Assembly (NCBI GenBank): GCA_012845835.1
Contig: JABAKD010000025.1
Span: 18,837,476-18,901,475 of the forward strand
DNA from: Undaria pinnatifida
Taxonomy: Eukaryota > Sar > Phaeophyceae > Laminariales > Alariaceae
DNA length: 64,000 nucleotides
Direction of reading: 5' to 3'
Shown piece after piece: positions 31,920-44,500 of the stretch. Each line of letters starts with the position of its first letter. The first letter of the stretch is position 1. The notes beneath the pieces were generated by a model. It was given only the letters and a program-made list of their open reading frames with translations. It made no database searches and was not told the origin of the DNA. A program made the position numbers and the translations under genes.

Positions 31920-32374
31920 GGTATATTTATCCGCCCAATACCAGCAGTCAGTCCTGTCTCTGTAGTTCCGACCTGCCTGATACTTTTAGCCCTGTGGCCT
32001 GCGGTTGGTTCCGCTCTTTTGGTGGCGCGCAAGAGGCAAACCTAGGCTTCCTTTACAACAGACGAGACACGCCTTTCGTCTGCAGGGTGGTATCGAAGTT
32101 GGCCGTGACGGTACACTACGCTTTGAGAGCCGTGTGTTGTTGGTTCACACTCCAAAGCAAAGCTTCGAAATAATCGTGATGATGGAGACCTGCTTTGCTT
32201 GCTTCGGGCGCATGTGTTTTTGTTGCTTCTCATGGAAACCCGACACCGATATAAAATCCCCGGCCCCCTGTACAAAAACACACGCCTCTGTATTGTTTGC
32301 AAGAGAGGACGACGACCTTCGACAAGCAGCCGCATTTTATCGGGAGATCGGGACAGCAGTGCGGTGTCTCGGGG
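31920..32374. promoter_or_regulatory. Probable bidirectional promoter between the two genes
   Basis: These 455 bp separate the PPEF start codon (31919, minus) from the proposed start of the PX/EDR2_C gene (32375, plus). On the plus strand TATAAAA lies at 32250-32256, about 120 bp before the ATG. On the minus side an ATTGGGCGG and an AT-rich ATAAATATA block sit within 25 bp of the ATG. No mapped transcript start is available; head-to-head spacing is the main argument. Confidence 0.4.
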
Positions 32375-32577
32375 ATGGGTACGGTTGGCGAGTCCATGTG
32401 GGCGATTGTATGGTGTACCCTTCGGTGGGCGTGCAGCGTGCTAGTGCTGCTGCTCACGGGTGCTTTGCTGGCGGAAGGAACCCCTACCGGAGAATCCGGA
32501 GTTTCCGCCGATGACCGAAGGCCTTCTTCTTCGTCTTGCAGTACAACCGGCAGTAGTAGCGGCAGTGTCGGGAAAAG
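32375..32577 (+). CDS. Gene 2 exon 1: possible membrane anchor
   Basis: Starts MGTVGESMWAIVW, followed by a hydrophobic run (CSVLVLLLTGALLA, about residues 18-33) and a Ser-rich stretch. It ends GGAAAAG|GTGTGT in phase 2, exactly the phase exon 2 needs (AG|G, then GCT GTT GAA). An in-frame ATG at 32297 is an alternative start. It could instead be the first exon of an unrelated short gene. Confidence 0.5.
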
Positions 32578-35500
32578 GTGTGTGAACCAAACAAACAAAC
32601 GAGACAGCAGCGCACGATCAATACGCTGCTACTACTACGATCGCATAGTTTCGTGTTCGGACCAGAAAAGGCTTGCCACTCTCATCTCCCACCCCACCTT
32701 ACCATACTTGCTTCCTACCCCTGACACCTCTTCCCGTTCGTTCGTTCGTGCACCTTGCAATGGAGCAGCGTGCGATAGACCCTTCTCATGTAGCATTATT
32801 AGTGTTCAATCCCCCAAACAAAAAATCAAGTAAACCTGAATGCAATACGTATAGGTGTGTACCAGGCCCGTGTGCTTCCGTCGTACATGAAGAACATCTG
32901 ACCCTAATCACCCGTGTATTACGAATGCTAACGTGTACCCCGTTGGTCTGGCCGCTGCCCCAGCTACTTTGCGGTGCACCCCCCCATCACCCACCACGGA
33001 GACGTGGTACATACTTGTTACGATAGAGGCAGATAAACAAGCACCAGCTTTAGTTGGTGTTGCTGTTGCAGACCTGGACCTGGCACCACCAGAGACCGTC
33101 GGACGTTTCGAGTTTTTTTCGAAATTCGAACGCGTCTTCTTCGCATTTTGTTCCAGGTTCGGGTTCGCTCATTTTTGTTTTCGTTCGCCCACAACTCCAT
33201 GCAATCCCGGAGGCTTCTTATCTACGGGGCGTATGATACACACCGGTATACAACTGACAACAGACTGCCGGATAAGCAGCAGCAGCAGAGTACCTATGAG
33301 CGAACCAGCCCAGGTCGTATGTATGGTACACAGCAGAAAAGTAGCAGCACAGCACAGAACAGCGATCGATACTTTTACCCCTCGAGTCCAGGAATCTCTC
33401 CTACCGTTTGTTCTGGGTGTCCTTCTTGAAGTCAATAGAATGGAATTCGCCAGTGACGACAGCAAGCAGTCCTCGAAGGGGCGCGGGCAATTAACTCACC
33501 ACTACAGGTACTAGTAGTTCTCGCAGTGGTCTCGATCACGCTCGTTGTTGTTGTTGTTGTTGTTCTCACATTAACTCGCATAATCAAGTCCGTGGTCACG
33601 GGACAGGCTCCAGTCACTTTGGAGCTGAGGAATACCCCAAGGACAAACACGAACAAATCAAAGGTGGTACACGCATACATCACAGCTGACGCAGTTCATG
33701 CCTCCACCAGAAGCATACTTGTATAAAAGTGAAATCGGGAGTCAGCCTACGATGTGCCAGGTCGATACTGGTGCATACGGCTCACTACTCGCGCCTGGAA
33801 AAACGGACTGCTATACCGCTTGCCACCCAAGAAAGGCTACCACGTATATATTGCACGTAGTACCTATCACTACGCATACGCTCGACAGACGCAAGTCAGT
33901 TGCTCGTATTCGTACGTCCCAGCCAGTCTCGGGCGGTCACAGAGTCTCGAGTCAGTCCCGTTGGCAGGTTTGCCGTTCGGCCTGTGTCTCACCCAATAAG
34001 AGTACATGTAGGCCACCTTGTTTGACCTGTAATACAATCACTCATCACTTCTGACACGTATGATACGAACATCATCGGTTTGATTTTGAAACTTGTGTTT
34101 GAGCGACAATCGCCTGCCTGTTGTTGCCCACACGTTAGTTGCCTATTGCCCCCATTGCCAGGCTCTCGATTTTCATCGTGGGTTCAGTCAAGAAGCGCCA
34201 TGTACGTGCAGGTAGCCTCTTATATAGTCCCTCTCCCTCGGGCCTAGGATTCCCATGGCCCTCCTGTGTGTGTTCACCACATTGCACTAATCCTTGATGT
34301 ACATGCAGCACAAGCAGTGTCCGTGCTGATGCCTCACAGCTCATAGAGAGACGAGCTCCGTGGTCACGAACTACGAGACAGAGATTTCGATTGAAACAAA
34401 GATATCGGTTGATGACACTCTTGCCCGTTGGCGGGCAGCGGTCAAGGAACTCCACACACCACAGTACAAGTATACTGCTGTACAGGTGTATTTAGTCATG
34501 CAATGTCAACCGCAATGTCAACCGCAATGAGCACGCCCCCCCCCTCACCAAAAAATAATTTCAAGCACACCAGACTTTTTGCAGAAGAAACAAAAATTAA
34601 ATAGAAAAGTGAAAAACTTGACAAAAAGAGGGAAACAGAACGGCATAAAAATGAAAAACAAAGTACAACAGCCAGCCAGCAACTACAGCAACTACGTATT
34701 AACTATAAATACTTGTAGCCGTTCATGTCAAACGTATCAATATGATGGCAAAACAGCAGATGCCGCCATTCAACCAACATCAGGGGCAGCAACAATAGTG
34801 AGTTTCCAATTATCCTACTGATGTAGGAGTAGGAGCATTGCCGCAAGCGTGGTCTATCACCTCCGCAGTGTTTCTGACTGCAGTGGTGGTGCCAATACCG
34901 TCATCGTCACCCCCGTCCCAAATACAAGAGCAAATGGCAATAATTAAGCAGGCAAACACAACAACAAAGCAGATGACACCATCCAGCTGCCGTCGGGGCA
35001 GCACCCACCCTAGGTTCCGATTGCAACTACTGTTATTAGACGGGTAGGAGCACTTATGCCTGGTCTATCCTCTGTGTACCTGGTACTGGTTAGCCGGACG
35101 CCCCCAGGTGTATTAATAGTGGTTAGCCTCGAACACTGCTATTAATAAGGTTGGAGTCAGGGGTTCTAATCTCGGTACAAGTATAGTTTTTTTTTTTCTA
35201 GGGACACTAACTGCTGCGGGCGCTTCATAGCATGGGTAAGCACAATAAATCGACGCGAGCCGACGAGGAAAGAAAGTGCTGAATTTATTTCGCGATAAAA
35301 AGGAAGGCGCGTACCGTAGTGAGAAGGGGGAGAAGCGCCTGCTTACGAAGTGACCCCGGATCTGAGTTACGTCTACGAGGAGGGGAGGAGTTAGCAAATA
35401 TGGAAAAGTGCAAGATGGTAGATGGGATGAGCAAGAAACAAAAGGACAACAAAGTGTATCTTACATCGCAGTATTCATCAGATAAAATTCACTATTAATA

Positions 35501-38500
35501 CGACTAGGTGCTGCAGTAACTGCGTAACTGCAAGTGGGCTACTCGTAGTTCGCTGCGGTGCTGCTGTGCTCTGTGCTGTGGGTCATACATGTGACCCATG
35601 GACTGCTGTGCGCTACCTGGCATGTAGGAGACAGCACTGCAGGAATAAGGGTTTCGTCAACACTTTTTTGTACAGCAGTATGATATGATGATACCGGTAT
35701 ATGATACACGATGTGCCTGCAGACTGAAGATGGCGGGAAGGTGTCGTTCACCATCAATGCAGGCCAGGTATACAAACAATTCATCGAGTTTGTGTACTTG
35801 GGCGGGGCCATCAGCGCGAACAGAGTCCTCAGCATCGAGATAACGCGGCGTTTTCAGAGAGCCTGGGCGTGCTTCCAGCGGTACAAGATGGAAATATATG
35901 ATCGCCCGGGTGTGCGCTTACGGTTGAAGGTGCGGTTGCTGAAAGCCGAGGTGATCGAGACACTACTTTACGGTTGCATAACGTGGAGCTCGAACAAGCT
36001 TGACCATGACAGGTTACGACGGGTTCACTCCATTCTCCTCCGATGCCTCGAATGGCGGAAGCGGAAGCGCGACGACCACACCCTATCGTACGCCGACGCC
36101 CTTGCCAGGACAGCTTCCGAGACCATAGAGGCGATAGTGCGCATACGGAGGATATTGTTTTCGGGATTCGTGGCACGTATGGGGGGGGGGGCGTCTGCCA
36201 CGGAGGGTGATGTTTGTGCAGCTTGTTGGGGGCAAGGGCTACTCAGGGGGGCAAGAGCAGGACTGGATGGTGCACCTGAAGGAGGATATGTCGGCCTTTG
36301 GAATTAAGTTAGAAGGGTGGCGAAAGAATGCACAGGCGACCGGCAGATGGTTTCGACGGGTACAGGAGGGAGCAGAGTCATTCATGCGGAAATGGCATGA
36401 CACGGAGTGATGCAGAGCTGCAGAGCGACACGCAAAGGCCGCGGCAGCGCCATCCACCGTCGACATCTCTAAGCGGCCTGGGGGAGGAAGGAGGGGAGAA
36501 GGGGGGAGGGGCGGAGGGGGGGGGGGGGGGGGGGGGGCGTCATGCCCAAGAAACTGAGGTCTCGGTCTGTCCATCATCGACTTGAAAATTGTGGGCCTTC
36601 CAATGGCCGTCACAAGTTAGCGTAACGCCGCCCTGACTTCTTCGCCTTGTTGCGTTCTCCCCCCGGTGCCATTGATGCACTTGATACCCTCTATGAGCCC
36701 AATGCCGTCTTTAGTCAGTTCATAGGCTCTGCTAGTATGTTTTTTTTCTTCCTTTCCTTTCCTTCTTCCTCTTCTTGTTCTTTTATTTCCTTCCCTTTCC
36801 TCTTTCGCTTTCTTTTCTTTTCTTTTCTGTCTCTTCGTTTCTTTTCTTTTCGCCAGTTGACTTGAGTCTGATGTGCGTATGCGAAGTGATAAGTACCACG
36901 TGTAATATGGTACGTGGTAGTCTTTTCTGGGTGGCAAGCGGTGTAGTCGGTTTTTTCAGGCGCGAGCAGTGCGACGTATACACCAGTATGGACCTGGCAC
37001 CTGGCACATCGTAGGCTGACTCCCGATTTCACTTTTTATATTTTTCTGGCGGAGGCATGAATTGCGTCAGCTATGATATATGCGTATACCGCTTTTGTTT
37101 TTGTGTTTTTTTCCTGGGGTATTTTTCCGCTCCAGAGTCACTGGAGCCGGTCCTGCGACCACGGACTTGATTATGCGAGTTAATGTGAGAACAACAACAA
37201 TTAATTATCGACGAGCATGAAGAATCGTGGCTGGTAATCCGATTTTATTTTTTTGAATTTTATTCACGAAAAATACCCGAAAAATACGTCTCTGCTCCTT
37301 ATCGAGAAACGACGTCGTAGTGTGTTTTAGAATGCGAAAAACGCAAAATGGTCAACGAACACCCGCGGTCAACAACCGAGGCGGGCCATGGCTCGCGTCC
37401 TGCCCGGACGGCCGGACGGCCGCGACTGGCGGCAGATTGTTTTTGCCGGTAGCGAGTAGGAGGCTGTGGCTCTAGGCGTCTCTTGGGTGGGCTGGCGCAG
37501 CCCCATCGCCCTACACGGGCAGCAGCGACGGGGACATAGCGTCGAACTTCTGAGCGAAGCCTTGATGCGGTGGTGGGTCGTGTAACTTTCGAGGTGCAAA
37601 GGGCGACGAAAAACTGGGTTTGCGGCGGTCTAGATTGTTTTTGAGGCGTTGCAGGGTTTCTAGACTGCTACAGGCCTTCTGAGGTCGCGATGGGGCTGCT
37701 CCGGTGGCCCCATCTCTCGCAATGGTGGCTTCCCGCCTCTCATTCAGCCGACGAAACGGCTAGGTGCACAAACTCCCCAAATTGAACTCAAGTTTCGATG
37801 AACTTCGACGAAAGTATTTTTTTACTTTGTTGAAATTGATTTTTCGTCAAAAATGTGCAAATGCCTGCTCGACAAATCATTTTTCGACCAATCAGATGCA
37901 AATTTAATTCAACTCTAACGACAACACTCGAATTACGATTGGGCCCTGAGCACACTATAACCTAGAAAACAGTTTTCTGATTGTATGTTGCACCCGAATG
38001 CTCAAGCCGCCTACATAAAAGTCGCCGCTGCGGTAAGCTTATTGTATGTACCAGGTAGACTGAAACATCACACACATCCCTATACCTTCATCTCGATGCA
38101 CCCGTACCGTTCACATTGCAGTATTACTCCATGCACTCGTGCCGTAAGGGTGCGGGCAAACGCAAGGGGGTGCAAAGAATCAGCAGCCTCACGTCACCCT
38201 TCGTCCGACAGGGAACCTTGTATATGATACCAAGATTGAAGTCGAAACCACACACGCGTCAATTGCTGGATTAGCGAACAGGATTGGACAGCTGCAGCAC
38301 ATATACAACCGTCAGATTTGTCTCCTTGAAGGATTTATAGTTTCCAAGCACAGATTGAGTTGCCCCCCCCTCCGCGCTCCCTCTTGTTCAAACCCAGCCC
38401 CCCACGCCCTTAAAAACTCCGCCTTCCCCTCACCGGTTATTCGACGTACAGGACACTTGATATACTGATGCATTTCCTTCCACAGCTGTCATATTTTGTC

Positions 38501-41500
38501 CCCCTCAAGAACGGGTTTTATAGTGTCCGCGCACAGACTGATTAACATCACCCTGTTCACCCTGGTAGAAGCTGCACTGCTGTGGTCCCAAGGGGAGTCG
38601 CCGACCTATATCCTTGATGAAGACACACCCAGTAATACGCGCGATCGGACTGTCACACACAGCTTGCAAAGATGAGTTTCGACGAAATTTTCGATCTCAC
38701 AACTGGAATGTATTTTTATTTTTTTAGTACGTACCTGGTATATACAATCGATATCACAGCAGTAGTTCAGGGCACCTTTTGACAATAAGAAATATGGTAG
38801 TAAGAATGCCTGGCTGGCGTTTTCAGAAAGAACAGAAGTTCGGGAGTCTTTGTACTCAAATTTAGTATAGAACGCGCCTTTTCCCTTTCCCAAATGCGAA
38901 AATCAGCCTGAGCAAGCGTTCCTGTTTCTTAGGATTGTCGCCTCCAGTTTGTCTGTTTCCCAAATGAGAACTCCAGCCTGAACAAGCGTTCCTGTTTCTT
39001 AGGCTTGTGGTCTCCTGTCCTGGTGTCTGTAGTGTATTACTTGATTGACGGACAGCGATAAGCGATATGTACCAGGGATGCTTGCTACCCGAGATACCTG
39101 TTTCTCTCTCTGTTTACCTCGGCGGTCTGCCCCGCAGCGGCCGTTCATCGGGTGGTCCTTCGTCCTTGGTCCGTGCTATCGAAATTACGATACACGATCT
39201 AAGGTATATCATACGCGCGTATGTGTACGTTTTACGTTTCGTTTACATACAAGACGAGAGCGGTAACACATGTCATTTTTTGTTTTGTTTTTATTTTTCA
39301 CATTTCTACTTTCCAGCTTCTGGACGAGCCGTGGTCACAGGTGTCGACCCTTCTTCCCCCCGGTTCTTGCCTTTAATTTTTATCACGCATTTGCGCAGAG
39401 GGTTCAGCAATCCCACTGCTCGTCGATTTTTCATCGAGTGTTGCTAACTCACGCTCTCGCGCTTTCCGCAAGTCAATTTGTGCACAAGAGAAAGTCCCTA
39501 CGAATTTATACAACGAGTAGTGTACATTCGGCGGGACTCGAACTCAGGAAACTGACCTATACCAGGCTCGAGGATAACCTGTTGCGCGCAGCACAACAGG
39601 CGTTGCAAAGGGTGTTGCGCGCCGCAAAACGTTCCGATATATGCGCGAATATATGCCTGAAAACCAAGTATTGAACTGCGTTTAAACACCTCCCGAACCT
39701 CGAAAAGGCAGTAGATAGTAGAGTTTTCCATTGAACAGGCGTGCCTCAGGATGCCTTAGGATGTCTTGAAGCAGAAACGAACTGACTGCACTTACACTCT
39801 CGAACTCAGGAGTAGCTCGGGGCCAGCATCGCTGCAGCCAGGTCAATCGATAAAAAATGAACAAAATAACATGAGCACCTACGGCGAATACAGAGAAAAT
39901 CCATTTAATACTTTTTCCGCTACTACTATTAGTACTGCGGTATTCTTTGACCCTAATACGATTCATTTCATTCGAGTGTTGGACTGGATGAGGCCTCCTG
40001 CTCCCGCAGAAAGTGCTCACCTGTGGATACACCACCCGCGCTGAGGGTGCCTTCGGTCGAAGTGCCCTCAGCGCAGCAGTACTTCCTAAGGGAAATGATC
40101 GCAACTGTTAGAAGGATACCCGGTGTAGGGTGGGTGGGATGGTCTTAACTTTTTCCGCTCCTCGCTGGTATCTCGTCGAGAATTTCGGGCACTGTAACAC
40201 GAGTGAGCTCGCTTCATAGACAGTCCTAGTAATTGGTAGCAAACGTATAGTTCCAATTTTTGTGCCAACCGTGGGAACCTGAAGTTGGTTGACGATATTA
40301 CTGCGGTATACTTTAACTCTGTTACCGATCATTTAATTCAAGTATTGGATTGGATGAGGCCTCCTGCTCCCGCCGGTGGTCCCACCCGAACTTCTCTCTT
40401 TTCTTACCACCAGCCTGGAGCCATGTTACCTCAACCCACCCAAACTCTCATTACTTCAAATGGGACTTCGGCGAACATGCAGCAAAATATTCCGCGAGCA
40501 GCTGTGGCTCCCGAAAAAGGCCCGGCACCGAAGGAAAAGGGGCAGGCAGCTGGCAGTGAGAGCCTCTCCGGGGGAGAGGCTGCGGGTAATAGCAGCACAC
40601 CGGAGCCCGTGGAGGACGATGAGAGCCAGGACGACCGCGACCTGGTGCACTTGGTTACGGTCGAGAGCCATGGTTCCGAGGTATGTCCTATATTTATAAG
40701 GCTTTACCACGGCTCTGGACCGTAACCAAGTGCACCAGGTCGCGGTCGTCCTGGCTCTCATCGTCCTCCACGGGCTCCGGTGTGCTGCTATTACCCGCAG
40801 CCTCTCCCCCGGAGAGGCTCCCACTGCCAGCTGCCTGCCCCTTTTCCTTCGGTGCCGGGTTTTTTTCCGGGGCCGCAGCTGCTGCCATGGGTGGAGGCGC
40901 CGTCGGGTCCGCCTCCTCCTCTATCGCTCCGTGCAAGAGCACGCAGTTCTCCGACACGAGGAGAACCCCGTGGTATCGCAGGAGGTCCATCACATGGGCC
41001 ACCACCATCGCCTTAGCCTCGTTGCGACGAAATGAAGCCGACCCCACCCCGCGTGCGCTATGGGCCTTTTCCTCGGCCTCCTCGCACACCGTCAAGAAAA
41101 TTTGCGATCCCGGAATCGGCGCAAACTTCGTGAGGATCGGTTGGAGTCGTAAAACGAGTTCCAGCCTGGATCCCTCCCCGCAACTCATGTTGTCGGGAGT
41201 GAAGACCCTGGTAACATCTAGCGTCGGGGGCGCCCCCAGAATCGCCGTGAAACACGGGAGTTGGCCCAGCGGAGTCGATGGGGCCACGCGCACCGCCGTG
41301 TGGCGCCGCGGGTTCGGGGGAGGCAGCGGTGAAGCGGACGAAATTGGCGAAAGCGCTGGAGACGCCCCGGGTGCAGGGCCAGGTGCGGGCGTCGGAGCGG
41401 GTGTGGGCGCCCGGCCCGGCGTTGCCGACGAGCGCGTCCTGGGCATCGTGTCTATCCTCTTGACTTTTTCCGCTCCTCGCTGGTATCTCGTCGAGGATTT

Positions 41501-44500
41501 CGGGGACTATAACACGAGGGAGCTTGCTTTATAGACAGTCCTAGTAGTTGGTAGCAAACATATAGTTCCAACTTTTGTGCCAACCGTGGGAACCTGAAGT
41601 TGGTTGACGATATTACTACAGGTATACTATTAATACGCCGAATAGAAAAAGGTGCCAAATGTTTGTTTTCGACTGTGGCGAATAGGAAAAGGGGCCTAAA
41701 AATTGTTCAGCTATGGTCAATTGGATAAAAAGTCTTGAAAAATAAATGCCTACGGCGATCTAGAAAACAAGGCCCCCAAAAAAGCCTCCCCCAAAAGGCC
41801 CCCAATTTTGTTTTACGCGCAGCCAAAATTTCGCATGCGGCGAAAATGTTGCGCGCCCAACATCGCGTGTTGCGCTGCGCGCAGCCAGCCTGGCGGCGAT
41901 TGTTGCGCGAAACGGGCATGTTAACCCAAATATTGCGCCCGCGCATCTGGGCAACAGCTAGTTGATGCCCTGCCTGATAGCTGGTAGCTGGGTATCAGGT
42001 ATGAAACTGCGGTACGATGATACCGGTAGTGTTACAGGTATACAACAGCAGTTCCAAACCCGCTATAAGATACAGCAGCAGTATATCGGTACTATCGTAC
42101 CGCTGTATTATATGTCAACGGCATCCCAGTATACCGTTAACGAAAATCCAATTGGAACGTTCGGCTCGTTGATTTTGATAAACTTTTTCTGTCATAAATC
42201 ATCACTCGCGCTTTCAGCTTGACAAGAAAAAGGCATCGGAATTACCTCGTCAATTGTCAAAGCTCTTTGGTTTCGAACCCGCCGGGTATCGAACCCTGGC
42301 ATTCACACACGCCCAGCAGAGGTGTTGAGCCGGTAAATTGCTGTGTCACGTTCGCTACTCAGTTTTTCACTGATTTTTGCTTCACATGACTCACGCTCTC
42401 GGGCTTGCAGCAGCGACATGAGGAAAACGCACAGGAGTACATACATACCAGGTATCATACCTGGTAGATACGTTTTGGTTTTGGTTTTTCGGCCCGCGGA
42501 GCATCAAACCCCCGCGCCACCAGTACCCATTATGTCATACCCTGGTACGTATAACGAGATTTTTTGGTTGGTACTTTTCAGAATCCGGTGTTCGAGGGTG
42601 AAAACAGCCTCTCCCCCCGAAAATCAGCTCAAAATCGAACAAACTACGTCTTTTTGCTGTAAATCCCTCGAAAATCCTGAAAATCGGCTCCCGAAAACAA
42701 AAGTCGAAAATGGTAATTTTCGTATTTTTTCGGCTACAAGTCTACGAGTATGGAGTCCCAGTCTTGTCTATTAATAGTCGTAGCGGCTTGCACTGCGTTT
42801 TGTTAATACCTCGATCTTAACAAAATATCTCAATCTTAATCTTGCAATCTCGGACCTTTGCCCTTCGCCTATTGGACGGATCTGGGACCGCGAATCCCGG
42901 AACCCCGATTTTACCCGCGTCAAGCAATTACGGATTCATTTCTTGGTAGATTGCGTCGTGTCAATATGCTTGCGCTCGCTGGTGGTTTTATCTTTGCTTA
43001 CCGATGGTTGACTGCTTGTAGTGTACCTTTTTCTTGGAACCGATTGGGTTGTAGTGTATCCGTTGGGTCGCCCTATCCCTGAACGCTAGGCGACTTAGGC
43101 TTGTTATCTGTTGTTGATAATAACCGTTGGCGAACGGTATCATAGAACACAGCAGCAGTACAAGTAGACTATTGATTGTTGCTGTTCTCACTTTAACACG
43201 CATAATCAAATCATTACAGCAGCATTATCATACTGTTCTGTTGACTACTTTGCTGGCGGTTACGCTGGGGTTCGAATTTCGCATGGTGTGCGTGTTGCAT
43301 TGCAGAAGTCGCCGAAAGCGTGAAAGCGCGTGTTGGCAAAATCCGGTGAAGTTGAAAAATTGAAACTCGATGAGCAGAGGGAATGCTGAGTTCGAATCCC
43401 GGCTGGTGTATTGCATTGCAGAAGGCGTTTATTTGTGAGTATTCTTCCGCCGCGGAAAGCGAGTTGGGCAAAATTTGATGAAACATTACAGTCGACTACC
43501 TGGTACTCGAAAATAGCAGAGGGAATGCATATCGCGTGGTGTATGGCATTGCAGCAAGGCATTTTTCGTAAACCTTCCGTCAACGAAAAAAGCGAAAGCT
43601 GAGTGCGCATGAATCCGATTGAAATGTGATAATCGACAAGCAGAGGGAATGCTGAACCCTATGCGCGATTGGTGTGATACAAACACTAGTAGTTCGGGGA
43701 GAAGGGACTCCAGTGCCCGCGGTTCTCACTTGTCCAGAAGGCCCGTTTCAATTGTCCAGAAGGCTGGTGGGGGTAAGATCTCGTATAGCCATCGGTTGAG
43801 GTTGAAGGCACAAATGGAACCCATTTGTCTTGAAAAACGTAAGGTGAAAAGCGAGAAGAAAAACGAACGATTAATAAATACTCAGTAATGAACATCGAAA
43901 CGTTCGGATTGCCCACACAGGCATACCGCTTTTTTGTTCTTTTTGGCGAATGTATGACTTGCTTCAGCTATGACATATACTGTACGTGCACGACCACTTT
44001 TGGTTTGCTGTATTTTTTCGCTGGGGTGCTCTTCCACTCCAGAATGACTGGAGCCTGTCCTTTGACCACGGACTTGATTATGCGAGTCGATGTGAGAACA
44101 ACAACAACCGAGGCTGCAGCAGACCGATTGAGCCAATTTCATCTTGTAATCGTCATTTGTCATTTTTTTGTTTTGGGAAACGAGAATGGGAACAACAAAA
44201 TGGACGAGCGGATCGTCTAAAGACATTCCGAGCGTCCGAGCGAGGAGCGGGGGCCATGCCGACAACCCCAGTATATCCTCACGCGTTGTTTTCGGGTCCT
44301 AGCCACTTGTTAATGAGAACACTGCTGCAGACTAGCAGGAAGACAGCTGTTAATACTCGTACGAACAAGAAAGGGTAGATAACGTACTGCCGACTTCATG
44401 ATTAGTTATAACTAGTCCTTGCTGCCAATTGTTAATGCTGCTTTAGTCACCGCGTCCATGCACCACCGTTGCCCTTGTTGCCGTCCCCAGTCCAAGGTAC

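Noticed and set aside
32042-32598. Minus-strand ORFs opposite the proposed gene 2 exon 1
   Set aside because: No splice logic with PPEF exon 1, and they lie in the presumed promoter and opposite a better plus-strand candidate.
35829-36176. 115-residue minus-strand ORF
   Set aside because: Antisense shadow of the LINE reverse-transcriptase fragment.
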